A DNA stretch of 64,000 nucleotides from positions 3,596,001-3,660,000 of the forward strand of contig WOAB01000040.1 of NCBI GenBank assembly GCA_027886185.1. Direction: 5' to 3'. The position numbers and the translations under genes are program-made. Origin of the DNA: Rheum nobile. Taxonomy: Eukaryota; Streptophyta; Magnoliopsida; Caryophyllales; Polygonaceae. Each line of letters opens with the position of its first letter. The first letter of the stretch is position 1. The notes under the pieces were generated by a model. That model was not told where the DNA came from. It was given only the letters and a program-made list of their open reading frames with translations, and did not search any database. Shown in pieces: positions 27,701-38,913 of the stretch.

Positions 27701-28011
27701 AAGGCCCACCGTTCGCACCAGCGACAGGAGATCCAAGCTATGGGCAAGCATTCCAAGGGCCACCGTTCAGAGTGCCGACAGGGTTCGGGGAGCAAGCATT
27801 CCAAGGCTCACCGTTCGCACAAGCTACAGGACGTCCAAGCTATGGGCAAGGGCAACCGTTCGAAGTGCCGACAGGGTTCGGGGGGCAGTACGGGGAAACG
27901 AGTGGATTCATGAATTTACTTGGATCTGTCCAAGAGTACCGACAATACGGAGAAGGGTATCATCCACTGTACGGGACAGGTTATGGGCAAGGGTATGAGA
28001 GAAGAAACTAG
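24754..28011 (+). pseudogene. Plant mobile domain (PMD) protein gene of element B
   Basis: Exons: 24754-24801 (MPPKDANQGKGHSSLW), one ending at 25891 whose start is not certain, 25999-26654, 26744-26917 and 27001-28011. The core shows PMD landmarks: GPLDHQLL, HIAGF, FVERWHPETNSFHF, WGEITITLHDV, GSTLFPDKSGNK, YTWGAATLAYLYRQL and EPYMPDRVTRQFG. It is homologous to the PMD genes of elements C and E. The last exon adds a Gly/Gln/Pro/Phe-rich tail with repeats of FGQAFQGPPF and YGQAFQGPPF ending GYGQGYERRN. PMD proteins such as MAIN and MAIL1 act in nuclear silencing and gene expression; many copies are transposon-borne. Two lesions are visible: a 1-nt loss at about 26210 (expected FHFPWGEIT) and TAA in LNLS*NDPK at about 26797. 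Confidence 0.82.
24821..25340. repeat. 80-bp tandem repeat in PMD intron 1, about 6.5 copies
   Basis: The unit, from TATATTTAATTTGTATTAAT to TCGTCTTAAATTGATAGAGA, repeats at about 24821, 24900, 24981, 25061, 25141, 25221 and 25301 with very few substitutions, so the expansion looks recent. It fills the first intron of the PMD gene. Confidence 0.93.
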
Positions 28012-28277
28012 GGGAACAATTAAATAAATCTTTTGTAATACCTTAATCTAAATTTTATTGACTTTAGTTCATTAATATTTTATTTTGTATGATTTGAATT
28101 TATTTGATATAATATAAATTTGCTATTTTAAAAAAAAAAAAAGTAAAATACATAAATTTTATTATATTTTTAAATAAATTACATAAATCCCATAAAAATA
28201 ATATCCAAATATCCCATAAACCCCCATTAAAATCCCCAAAATTCGCTATTTTATTTTTTGTTTAAAGAAAAAATCGT

Positions 28278-28486
28278 AAACGGTGGTTAACACCGTTTAT
28301 ATTTAAAAAACAAATTTTGCCAACGGTGGTTAACACCGTTTATATTTAAAAAACCGGATTAATTTTTTTTAAAAACAAAAATTGGAGTTTACAAAAAAAA
28401 AAAAAAAAAAATTTGCCAAACGGTGGTTAACACCGTTTTAAAAATAAAAAAAAATAAAAATTGGTCAAACGGTTTCTCTCACCGTT
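28278..28486. repeat. Element B right palindrome array
   Basis: AAACGGTGGTTAACACCGTTT-type palindromes occur at 28278-28298, 28322-28341 and 28418-28438, with a degenerate fourth (AAACGGTTTCTCTCACCGTT) at 28467-28486. The same arms as the left array mark this as the other end of element B. Confidence 0.9.
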
Positions 28487-28509
28487 CACCCAAACGAACG
28501 GACCCAAAA

Positions 28510-30340
28510 TTTCATACGGTGGAAGTAGAAATCCCCGTGCAATACCAATTACATAGATAAGTGTTATGTTCAGAATATTAATAGACGGTTGATTTAGAAT
28601 AGTTTTGGAATATGAATGGGTAGGTATTGTGGTTGAAATTAAAATATGACCGGGAAAATAAGTAACGTAAAAAATTACTAACGTAATTTGAGTATTAATT
28701 GGTAATCAAAATTGAGTTTAAATAAAATATAATTGGATTAAAGGCCAAACAATCAAGCATACAACCGTTTGAGATTAGATGGAAATAGTTTTGAGTGTCA
28801 AAATTGATGGAAGGTGAAAGGCATTTAAGATTGAATGTTAAAAAAATGAGCATTGATTGTTCAAAAAGTCTTCTTTATATGTTTATAGATATATATAGAT
28901 TGATTGTGTACATTAGAATTTGAAAGATTTAACAGATGGATTGTAATTGAGAAATTGTATAATTTGAAGACTAAATAATGAGTTTTTAGTTGGACAATAA
29001 CTTTTATACGCTAAGTTTTTTTATTGATCGTGTACATTAGAATTTGAAAGATTAACAAATGAATTGTAATTGAAATTTTATTTTATTTAGAGGCTAAATT
29101 AATGAGTCGTTAATCGGACAAAAACTCTATTTTATGTGTAGAAGATAGATAGATAAATAGAAAGATATAAAGATTTGAGTAACTAATTAATATAAACAAA
29201 TAATAATGAAAGATAAAATAATAAAACAAAGTAGTTAAGAAGAGGGATTGAACCCTAGACCTCTTGTATTATGAGAGTGTCTTTAACCATTGAGCTATAT
29301 TAGAAGACATGGTTTATAATGAAAGATCAACAAAAAATAAGAAATAATTTCTCATATTTATTGGGCATTAATTGCACCCTTAGTCTATTTTATATATTTA
29401 TAGATATATTCTAATTGCATAACTATGAAATGTAAATTATATGCCTCTGCAAGCAATCATATTTATACTCAATTTATTGACATGTAAAATAACGTAGTTT
29501 AGTAGATTGTATAATTTATTTTATGTTGAATTCATTCTAGCTACTATATTATCGTAAATCAATGTAATGTACGTTTAGTAGTAAACTTCTCAAAACATGC
29601 ATATCATATTTATGCATGCGGCCAACTTTTTTACATATATAATCTTTGTATTAATCTAGAACTATATATTTTATATGGATTTTTCATAAATAACACCTAC
29701 TGTTCTTAAGGGTTTTGAAGGACCAAAATCTTGTCGGTCGATGAATTCATATTATTCTATTTTATTGAAAAAATTGATCAAGATTTGAAAGTCAATACAA
29801 AAATTAGAGAATATTCTATCTAATAAATTTACGAACTGGAAACTTGTTGTTCCCTCAATTTTAAAAGCAACAATATAACTAAACCCTAATATTTTTAATA
29901 TCATTTTTTCATCAAAGTTCTTATAATATCAATCATGATACTGTATAATTCACAAAGTTTTGGACAAAATAAAAAGAAGATTGAAACTTACAATATCCTA
30001 GAAAAAGTATTACATTTCTCTTTAAAAGCCCATTGACCCTCAATATGCATGCAATCGAATTGACCGATCATTGTAGAGATACGCATTTGCAATAGCTTCG
30101 TTGCCTTGAAGATTTGACCATAATCTCAAACCTGCAAACAAAATAAGTATCATCAACTAATATACATCAACAAAAGATGTTCACGCACATAACACGTATA
30201 ATTAAAAGAGAAAAAATGACTGCAAAATTTTCGAAAACAATACATGAACTTGATGTATTTTTCCATATGAATTTAAAGTTTTATTTTGTTGTTACCTACA
30301 TTTTCAAATTTTTGAACTTGATATTTTTTGTTTAGGTGTT
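28510..30340. other. AT-rich DNA between elements B and C
   Basis: No gene. It holds paired direct repeats (GTGTACATTAGAATTTGAAA at about 28906 and 29030), a tRNA-like segment at 29234-29306, and on the minus strand near 30050-30090 a short frame reading TMIGQFDCMHIEGQWAFK. That frame faintly resembles the GMxGSIDCMHWEWKNCP motif of Harbinger nucleases. This last match is too short to call. Confidence 0.4.
29234..29306 (-). repeat. tRNA-derived sequence (SINE head or tRNA pseudogene)
   Basis: On the minus strand TAGCTCAATGGTTAAAGAC matches a tRNA A box and D arm, and AGGGTTCAATCCCT matches the B box and T arm. The segment between them could carry a CAT anticodon loop. The acceptor stem does not pair convincingly, so an active tRNA is unlikely. 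Such fragments usually belong to SINEs or are tRNA pseudogenes. Confidence 0.55.
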
Positions 30341-30396
30341 AGAAACCAAGTTTTACATGCTAGATTTTGAGGGACACATGTGTAAGAAAGCAAGAT

Positions 30397-30510
30397 CCAC
30401 ACATAATTGAAGAAACATATCCACACATAACGTGTGAAGCAGCTCAACACGTTATGTGTAGAGATGCTTCCCACATAACGTGTGAAACTGCTCCACACAT
30501 AACGTGCGGA
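30397..30510. repeat. Element C palindrome array, about 24-bp period, 5 copies
   Basis: Units begin at 30397, 30421, 30445, 30470 and 30493 (steps 24, 24, 25, 23). The core is CACACATAACGTGTG or its sister CACGTTATGTGT, followed by spacers such as AAGCAGCT, AGAGATGCTT and AAACTGCT. It lies directly before the transposase-OTU reading frame. Confidence 0.88.
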
Positions 30511-30602
30511 ATAGCTTCCTTAAAGGGAATTATGGTTTCACACTTAATAATTAGTTCACTACTTGATGAGACGATTCCATGTGTATGTAGGCGAACTATT
30601 TT

Positions 30603-33600
30603 TTGTACGAGGGGTTGAACAATATTTCGCTCGATGATTGGAGCACCCCACAACAATCCTTTTCTGGTTGGGAAACACCTCATGAACCGTTGTCGGAATG
30701 GAACACACCATCTGAGTGGAAAACACCAGAAGAGATACCATCCTTCTCACTTGGAGTGTTTGACGAGAGTTGTCCGCCTCCAGAAGCATCTTTATCTCAT
30801 GAAGAGACTCAGAATTCGGCTTCTGCTAACCCACAATTCGGCTTTCCATCCCTACACACACAACCTTAGTTCAGAAATGATCCAGAAGATGATGTTTTCG
30901 TCTCTATTGATTATTCAGAGTTCTTCACAACATACCAAATCTGGGAGTCCAGAGAAAAAGCATTTAAATGGATGCGGGAGACTGCTATGTGTCATAACTT
31001 CTGCATCATAAAGTGGAGGAATAAACCTTCCATAGGAGGAGCCCTTGGGAGGACTTGGTTACCGTACGATAAGCATGGACAAAACATCCGTAAATAAGCT
31101 GACCAAGTGAGGGAGATCACAAAGTCGAAGACGTATGGGTGTCCATTCATGTTGAGGTTGAAAGAAGGGCCGCAGGGATCATGAAAGATCAATGTACAGA
31201 CTGGAACTCACAATCATGTGATCAAAGAGAATTTGTTTGGTCATGCATTAGTTGGTCGACCAAATGCTGAAGAGAATGAGATTATTAGGATGACAACAGT
31301 TAATCATTGCAAGGCTCAAAAGATTTTTACTACAAGCAGCTCGTCCCTAGGAAACTTGACCAAGATGAAGCAAGTGTACAACATGATGCATGACATACGA
31401 AAAAACGGTATGGAAGGAAGAACAGTGGTGCAACATTTCTTCTATGAGTGTAAGGAGAAGGGATACTTCATGGAGCATAGATTCAATGAGGAGACCAATA
31501 AGATCACAAATATCTTCTTCGCAAGCCCATACCAGTTGTCGTTGCTGAAGGCATTCCCGTACATTGTGTTGTTAGACTCTACATACGCAACTAATAGGTT
31601 AGTAACACACATATCTATTATATTCTTCATTTGTTCATATAATCATTAGCATGCCATAACATATCATTATGTGTGCAGTTAACATTTGCCCTTCCTTGAA
31701 TTTGTCGACATCACATCTATTTGGAAAAACTACAATGTTGTCGGGGCATTTCCGGAGCGTGAGAACGAAGAGAGTTACATGTGGGCCATACAACAACTTT
31801 CAAAAATGTTTGTCAAGGTCCAACGAGCACCCACATGCTTGGTCACAAATCGGGAGAAGGCGTTGATGAACGCCTTAGAGAACTTGTTTCTAACTGCAAA
31901 ATTCCTCCTATGTAGGCGCCATGTGAGGAAGAATATTGAAGACTTTGGGAAGAAGGCCGTGGACAAGTTTAGGGGCACAACGTTTTCCAATGATTACATG
32001 AAACTATTCAAAGAAACAACCATAGAAGGGTATGAAGCAAAACTTAAGAAGATTCACCAAGATTGGAGAAAATATCCAAAATGTCTTCAGTATGTACAAA
32101 AAAATTGGCTTGACCCGTACAGGGAAAGAATCGTCTCAGTATGGACAGATACAGTCTTCACTCTTGGAACTTCCACAACTAACAGGTTTGTGCATTATGT
32201 TTTTAAAGTGAACTGGTTATTTGAACTTAGACTTTTATAACAACATACTGACTTCAGATTCTTGATTGTAATACAAGGTTGAAGGGGCCTATTCTAGTCT
32301 TAAAAGCTTCTTCACTAGCAATGATGGCAACCTTTGCACTGTATTCGATCAGTATGATATATTGTGCATTCACATTAAGGAGATAAGGGGGGCCTTGAAT
32401 GAGAGCTTAGAAAAGCGATTTACGTTGATTACCAAATCACATCTTTTCGGCAAGCTGCACTACAAGGTCTCTGCGATTGCACTAGCACGGCTGATTGAGG
32501 AATACAAGAAAGGCGAAGATCCATTGTGGAACACTATATGCATATGCCAGATGTGGGTCAGAGATGGCTTGCCTTGCGTACATGACATGGCGCGGAATGT
32601 GATGAACTAGGAACCAATTGAACTTAGCTCATTGCATCCGTTCTGGAGGCAATTGACCTTGTCAGAAGTGCGGACGAATGAAGAAGAAGAAGCTAGACCA
32701 TGTAGATTGAATAGGTCGTTGCTTGATGAATTTGCTTCAAGCGTCTTCCCCAAATTGTCAGTGCATGATCAACACAGAGTTGTCTCTGCACTAACGAGTA
32801 TAGAACATCCAGAGCGGACTACTCTGCAAGAGCCAGCTAAAGTTAGGCATAAGGGTCGGCCTCAAGGAGCTCTAAACATTCCCACCAAAAGGCTACCGTC
32901 AGCATGGGAGTACATTGACCAAGAGATGGAGGGAACACCTCCGAAGAAGCAAAACGCAAGACCACCTAAGGAAGCTTCAACCATGCCATGGCAACCATGG
33001 AAGCCTATGTCTTAGGGTCACACGACGTTGATCAAACACCCTAGGCGATATATTACCCAGTTTCCCAAGTGTATGAAACCACACGTGGGAGGATGGTGGG
33101 AAATAGTTGGTGATGGAAACTGCGGATACAGATCAATTGCGCATGGTCTGGGTTTTGGGCAGGAGCAGTGGGCTTTTGTTCGATGTACCATGATCGCCAC
33201 ATTGAAACAAGAGTATGAGCTATTCGCGCCAATTTGGATGTCTACGATGACACTTGAGGCAATGGATGCGAAGCTTGCATGGTTTCCTGTGGCCTACATG
33301 CCTGCCCCACGGGAGACGTGGTTGGACCTCCCGGATATGGGATGTTTGGTGGCTACTGCATTCAACTGTGTGTTCGTCTCCATCGGTGATGGTGTAGGCA
33401 CGACATACATGCCTATGAGGGCGAATCCAAACCAAGCTGTTGGAGAGAAGCTTAAGACGATATGCATTTGCCATGTCGAGAAAGAGGAACATTTTATTGC
33501 GGTACGTTAATACAATCAAATCAGTTAAATACAAGTTGGTAATATGCATTACAAAATTAATATTAGATTCAAAATATGTAGATTGGCCTTGTCGAAACCT

Positions 33601-33728
33601 CGCCCTTGTCGGACCTTTACACCGCGTGGGTGAGATTTCATGACCCGTATGCGGATGCCTTGGTAGATCCATTCCTTGAACGATTGACGGAGTACCAAGC
33701 ACACAAACCAAAGGGTTGCGGAAAGTAG
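30603..33728 (+). pseudogene. MULE transposase-OTU pseudogene (element C)
   Basis: Exons approximately 30603-31597, 31679-32186, 32278-33501 and 33582-33728. The N-terminus is an acidic Trp/Pro/Ser repeat (SGWETPHEPLSEWNTPSEW). The MULE core has LLDSTYATNR and VEGAYSSLK, but the second catalytic Asp is replaced: VTNREKAL where the family has VTDRE. SWIM-like GLPCVHDM follows. The OTU domain keeps GDGNCGYRS and the C-terminal EEHFIAV; the last exon reads IGLVETSPLSDLYTAWVRFHD. In-frame stops occur near 30867, 31096, 31180, 31681, 32608 and 33013, so it cannot give a full protein. The 5' start is not fixed because no good ATG is evident. It is homologous to the element B gene and to the OTU remnant in element E. 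Confidence 0.8.
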
Positions 33729-34145
33729 AAAGTTTAATATTGTATTGTAATGCTTTTAAAACATTAAAACTATCTCATGTTAAGACATATGTATGATGCA
33801 ATGACTTTGATATAATGTTAAGACACATGTTCGTTGTATTTATGACCTGCTATAAAACCCGTTATCTTCACCTTTTGCAACTTTTGTAACCGCGCTATGT
33901 TGACCTATACAGAAGGCACAATCTGTAAGACACAATTACGTAATCATTATGTAAGCCTCACAATCAGAAAAGAAGAGTACAAAACCGAAATTGAGAAAAT
34001 GCACGGACTAGAACTAGGCCGTGCAGAAGTTTATGTTGAACGTTCTGTTGCAATAATTCAAAGTTCAATAACTTCCATAAAAACCAATAACTTCCATAAA
34101 AACCAAACAAGTTCGATAATAACACAAATTCCATAACAGTTTCCT

Positions 34146-36064
34146 CAGGGATTGGGAAGGAAGGGATACATTCGATCCAATGATAGGCGTAGCGCCTCTG
34201 CTACATCTTCACATTCATGGTTGCGATGTGGCTGAAGACGACTGTAGCAATATTCGATGCACTGCACACAACACAAAAACGTTGATATGTATAATAAATA
34301 TAGATAGAGTTAATCGGAAATTAAACAACCTACAAATTAGTCAATTTCATACCTATGTCGCATCATCACTGCTCGGGGGGTTGACGAATGGGTATGTATG
34401 TGGGAGGTACCAACCCATGTAATCACCGCTACACTCATGCCCTTGCTCGACAGGAGGGCCCATCGCATCTAGTCTCATGGAATGTATATTCTGGGCATCC
34501 TAGACAAATTGAGCTATGTCGTAGTCCACAATGTATGTGCTGATTTTGGTTCCCCTTCATGCCCTTATTGTCACTATAGGCGGTCTTGGAACTTGCTGTA
34601 CCCGGGCAAACTGTCTCGCCACACGATCTGGCATGTACGGATCTGTGATCCAAAGACATGACAGAACTCCATGAAAGAGCAAAGGAGCGAAAAATGCATC
34701 GTTGAAGTCAATCGGACCGTATGGCATCCAATCAACCTAAACATAATGGGATGCCAAACAATTAAACATACCTATTATCGAATTTCTAACTTAATAGAGA
34801 GAGACCGTAGATGCACTTACTCTGTTCGCAGTCATCAGATCAAGCTCTGTTCTGTAGTCTCTCATCCGGTTGGGTTTCTCTGAAAGGTCCCATCAACGAG
34901 CATATGGGATCGGCTCATCGAAGTCCCAACTTCTACTCTGTGCAAGTCGGAACATGTTGAAGTACTGGTAGATCCACGCTTGAAAATGATGATGTGTACC
35001 AAATGGAGTCAATGAATAAATACATTTATAACAAAATTCATGGTAGACAACAAAAAATTTATTTACAAAATTCATTGTAAATAAAGTACTATACAACAAA
35101 AATTTTACCTGTATCAGAGTGTAGCATGTCGACATCAACCTTGCCTCTTTTCTTGTGCACTTGCCCAAGCTATGGTACACGTGGGCCAGAACTCCAGCAC
35201 CCCATGCATAATTCATGGTAGACGAGGGATCAAAGACAGATGGAGTGTAGTAGACGGGCAATTTGTGTTGGGACTTGTCCGGAAAGAGACAGGAGCCCAA
35301 TAAGTGAAGCAAGAACCCAGACGCACGCTGCTCTTCACTCAGTTGTTCGCAATGCTCCTTAAAGAAATGAGCATGTACAATACCAGATGTCACAACCCCA
35401 ACAGGCAGCTCAAAGACTCCCTGCGCCTCCTCCACCAAGGCCTTCTTCAGATCATTCATTCCCAACTGCTCATGCCATTTCTGTGGAGGTCCCATGTCTT
35501 TTCCATGGATGTTCAGCCCAATGATCAACAATACGTCATGGAGAGTTATAGTCATCTCTCCCTATGGCATATGGAATGAGCTGGTTTCTGGATGTCAGCG
35601 CTCAACGAACGCACTAATCAGCGCCTCGTGCATCAGCTCCGGTATATGACACAACCCTGACGCAGATGCCAGATGACACCACATGGCTTTTCGTTTCAAA
35701 GGCCATGAACGTATCTGCTTGCCTCGTTGCTGAAACCTCAACGCTGGCACCGGCTTTAAATATTTGAATTTTTAACATATGTAAGCAACCCATTTGAAAT
35801 ATTTAAAATAAATGTGAAATTTCATATAAGGTTTTTGCTGTAACTTACAATGTGCTGGTAAAGGTAGTACGATACGTGATTGGCAAAGCCCTTCAGAAGT
35901 TCAGGCATCTCCGGATCTCCAGGTACTCTAACCACCAATTCAGGGTCATATTTGCCCTTTTTCTTCGACCGAGGCGGTTTTGACCGTGGAGAAGAGGCTT
36001 CTTGTGGCTCCTCGTTCGCATATTCAGGTTCACCTCTTGGAGCCCAAGCCTGACTATCCTCGTC
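34146..36064 (-). pseudogene. PMD pseudogene (element C)
   Basis: Minus-strand exons, from splice sites: 36064-35849, 35753-35109, about 34978-34821, 34735-34353 and 34261-34146. Recognisable PMD landmarks are ALISAFVER, HPETSSFHMP, GEMTITLHDVLLIIG, GSCLFPDKSQHK, YAWGAGVLAHVYHSL, WMPYGPIDF and DPYMPDRVARQF. Broken by at least five in-frame stops: TGA and TAG replacing Trp codons at about 35598 and 35568 (FVER*HPET, HMP*GEM), TGA after IPYAR, and TGA and TAG in the penultimate exon. It converges on the transposase-OTU gene with about 420 bp between their stop codons. Confidence 0.78.
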
Positions 36065-36100
36065 CTACATTTTTTTTTACAAATGATAAGTAATTACATT

Positions 36101-36537
36101 TTTATAATACGCTCATCTTTTCATATATTAAGGCTACTTACCATATATTAAGGCTACTTACGTATAGGGCTTTAATATAATATATAAATTAGTCATTTTG
36201 TAGAATCATCAAAATTGTATGTAAAATCAAATTGTGCACAAGATCCTATCAATGTTGTTAAACTCATAATAAGATCGTCAATATTCATTCATAGGTGCGA
36301 TTCTAATGACCATAATATTGAGAGCTTAGTCTCTCTGTTGGAAAGAAAATACTCAAACATTATTTATTTAACATTTGAAAAAAATGAAAAAATAACATCA
36401 ACTTTGATAGTGAAGTTTACTAAACATTAAGCTGAGTTCAGATGTATTTTTATTTCATTTGGCTAAGTTTGTGTCATTTGCTCACCTTGGGTTATTCTTT
36501 GCAATCTTCCCTTTATAAAGTCAATTTTTACAAAGAG
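36101..36537. other. Sequence before the copia insertion
   Basis: No gene recognised. AGGCTACTTAC is duplicated at about 36130-36165. The last five bases, AAGAG (36533-36537), are the copia target duplication. Confidence 0.5.
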
Positions 36538-36970
36538 TGTTAGGTTTTGAACGTAGTAACGATAAGAAAACAAGACAAAGAACACAATAATTGTTAACCC
36601 AGTTCGTCAAGAATGACTACGTCTGGGGGCACTACCAAGCCAGGATATTTTCTCTCTCTTTTAATGTGATAACGACGATTACAAGGAATTAGGGTTTAAA
36701 TAGCAAACACGAATTAAACCTAATGGGCCCAAAAACACAACACGCGAGAAACGGCCCATCGCCCACCGCGGGCTCCCACCGCGGGGCGGTGACTTCCACC
36801 GCGGGGCGCCAATCCCACCGCGACCCGGCGGTAACTCTCAGTTGTCCATCCATTGTAAAATCGACGCCCACCGCGGGGCGTCCAGTCTCATTGCGACCCG
36901 GCGACTCCTCTCAGTTGCCTTCTCTGCCTTTACGCATACATCCTTACGCTTCAGGCTCCATAACCCAACA
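36538..36970 (-). repeat. Copia 3' LTR
   Basis: Begins TGTTAGG and ends CCCAACA in plus orientation; contains several CACCGCGGG repeats. 433 bp against 467 bp for the other LTR. Confidence 0.93.
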
Positions 36971-37049
36971 ATCTCCCACCTGGAGACTGATCCAACCGTA
37001 ATCGTCTTCCTCATCAACCCATATCTGGTAGTAGTGTCAGGCCTTCAAC

Positions 37050-37958
37050 TCAGTTACCAAGGCCAGTTGAAGCCATGCAAAGCTTCAACTTCTCTAAGGT
37101 CACAACCTTAGTCAGCATGTCTGCAGGGTTCTCAGTTCCACGAATCTTCTTCAGCTGCAAGACCTTTCTTTCCAAGAGATGCCGTATGTAGTGATACTTC
37201 AACTCTATGTGCTTAGTCCTTGAATGAAATATTGGGTTCTTCGCCAAGTGGATGGCACTCTGACTATCACTGTATAGAATGTTGTCCCCTTGCTCCTTCC
37301 CCAATTCACGCAAGAAATTCTGCAACCATACCATCTCCTTGCTAGCCTCAGTCACTGCAACATACTCAGCTTTTGCAGTAGACAAAGCCACAACTTTTTG
37401 CAGCTTAGAAGCCCAAGAGACCGCAGTACCACCCAATGTAAAGACATACCCGGTTGTACTCCTTCTCTTGTCGAGGTCACTTGATGCCAAGTCTGCATCC
37501 ACATACCCTGCTAGCACGACTTCTTTGCCTTCAAAACACAAGGCTTGCTCTGCGGTACCTCTCAAGTATCTCAGAATCCATTTCACAACTTCCCAATGCT
37601 CCTTCCATGGGTTCCCCATGAAGCGACTAACCACTCCCACTGCATGTGCAATATCCGGCCTTGTACACACCATTGCATACATCAAACTGCCAATTGCTGA
37701 AGCATAGGGAGTCCTCTACATCTGCGCACGCTCTTCTTCGCTCTTAGGTGAGTCCCTATTAGATAGCTTGAAATGGCTACCCAAAGGGACTTTTTCTGGC
37801 TTTGCATCCTGCATACTGAATCTCTTCAAGACCTTCTTGATATACTCAGCCTGCGGCAAATACAAATCTTTACCATACAGGTAATCCTCGATCCGCATCT
37901 TCCAGAATCCGAAATCCGTGCCATCGAACTTCTCCACTGGTGACTTTCCGCTTCCCAT
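37050..37958 (-). pseudogene. Copia gag-pol remnant: gag start fused to RT end and RNase H
   Basis: Minus-strand frame of 303 codons from ATG at 37958. It starts as copia Gag (MGSGKSPVEKFDGTDFGFWK...IEDYLYGKDLY), then switches inside LYLP to the distal reverse transcriptase (LPQAEYIKKVLKRF...PYASAIGSLMYAM) and RNase H (ADLASS, TAKAEYVAVTEA, LYSDSQSAIHLAKNP, FHSRTKHIE). Protease, integrase and the RT catalytic core are missing. One TAG (37716-37718) interrupts the fused frame just before RTPYASA. The element can therefore only have moved, if at all, with proteins supplied in trans. Confidence 0.9.
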
Positions 37959-37990
37959 CGTTACTTCCAAAACCTGGCTCTGATACCAGT

Positions 37991-38457
37991 TGTTAGGATT
38001 TGAACGTAGTAACGACAAGAAAACAAGACAAAGAACACAAGAATTGTTAACCCAGTTCGTCAAGAATGACTACGTCTGGGGGCACTACCAAGCCAAGATA
38101 TTTTTTTTCTCTTTTAATGTGATAACGACGATTACAAGGAACTAGGGTTTAAATAGCAAACACGAATTAAACCTAATGGGCCCAAAAACACAATACGCGA
38201 GAAACGGCCCAGCGCCCACCGCGGGCTCCCACCGCGGGGCGGTGACTTCCACCGCGGGGCGGCGACTCCCACCGCGGGGCTTCCACCGCGGGGCGCCAAT
38301 CCCACCGCGACCCGGCGGTAACTCTCAGTTGTCCATCCATTGTAAAACCGACGCCCACCGCGGGGCGTCCAGTCTCACCGCGACCCGGCGGATCCTCTCA
38401 ATTGCCTTCTCTTCCTTTACGCGTACATCCTTACGCTTCAGGCTCCATAACCCAACA
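37991..38457 (-). repeat. Copia 5' LTR
   Basis: Same ends as the other LTR, adjacent to the primer-binding site at 37976-37990. It has one more CCACCGCGGGG unit, which explains its extra 34 bp. Confidence 0.93.
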
Positions 38458-38462
38458 AAGAG

Positions 38463-38913
38463 GCTGACGAATTCTAATATTACGAAACCATTAGCTGACA
38501 TGGCCGAAGCCCCAACACTTCAATATTGAAAAAATGCTAGTAAAATCAGAACTATAAAAACTCACAGATTTCTGAAAACTCCAGGTAACAAAGCATCAAA
38601 GCCTACTTAAGTAGCCTAGTATTTTTTTATTCAGTAGGAATTCGAGGTTCCAAGATTTAACCAAACTTGAATCCCCGAGAGACCAATAAAACGACAATCG
38701 GAACAACCGACAACAAACAACAAAAACAACCATAACAAAAACAAGAAATGCAAAGCAAAACCTGAAAGGAGAGTCGAAGAGGCATAATCGATAAGAAGGG
38801 CTCAAACATGGGTTAGAATAATCAATAAGTAGAAGAGTCATAATCGATAAGTAGCCCAGTATTGAACATACACAGCCAGCATACTTTTGTTATGTGGTTT
38901 TCTTTTGGCAATG
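38463..38913. other. Short stretch between copia and element D
   Basis: No gene or repeat family recognised. Contains a short inverted arrangement of AATCGATAAG words near 38790-38850. Confidence 0.45.

Larger units (their letters stand above)
19300..28500 (+). mobile_element. Element B: two-gene MULE (transposase-OTU plus PMD) with AAACGGTG palindromes
   Basis: The unit contains two genes in the same direction: a MULE transposase-OTU gene (19930-23920) and a PMD gene (24754-28011). Three arrays of the palindrome AAACGGTG..CACCGTTT sit at the left end, between the genes, and at the right end, tying the whole into one element. The outermost left feature is a GCAGTGGTG/CACCACTGC hairpin at 19306-19330. 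I could not identify clear terminal inverted repeats or a target duplication, so the exact ends are uncertain. A head-to-tail pair of related elements is a less likely alternative. Confidence 0.65.
30340..36100. mobile_element. Element C: MULE (transposase-OTU and PMD, convergent) with ACGTTATGTG palindromes
   Basis: A decayed transposase-OTU gene (plus, 30603-33728) faces a decayed PMD gene (minus, 36064-34146). A palindrome array precedes the transposase gene at 30397-30510. No array or inverted end was found beyond 36100, where sequence without recognisable features and then a copia insertion follow, so the right end may be lost. Boundaries are estimates. Confidence 0.55.
36538..38457 (-). 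mobile_element. Ty1/copia retrotransposon, internally deleted, with both LTRs
   Basis: LTRs at 36538-36970 and 37991-38457 both start TGTTAGG and end CCCAACA, and the element is flanked by the 5-bp duplication AAGAG (36533-36537, 38458-38462). On the minus strand the right copy is the 5' LTR: it is followed by ACTGGTATCAGAGCC, a primer-binding site for initiator tRNA-Met. The polypurine tract CCAGGTGGGAGAT abuts the other LTR. Only about 1 kb lies between the LTRs. The LTRs differ by a few percent plus one extra copy of a CCACCGCGGGGC repeat in the 5' LTR. Confidence 0.93.

Noticed and set aside
29234..29306. Functional tRNA gene
   Set aside because: A and B boxes are good but the acceptor stem does not pair and no terminator pattern supports expression.
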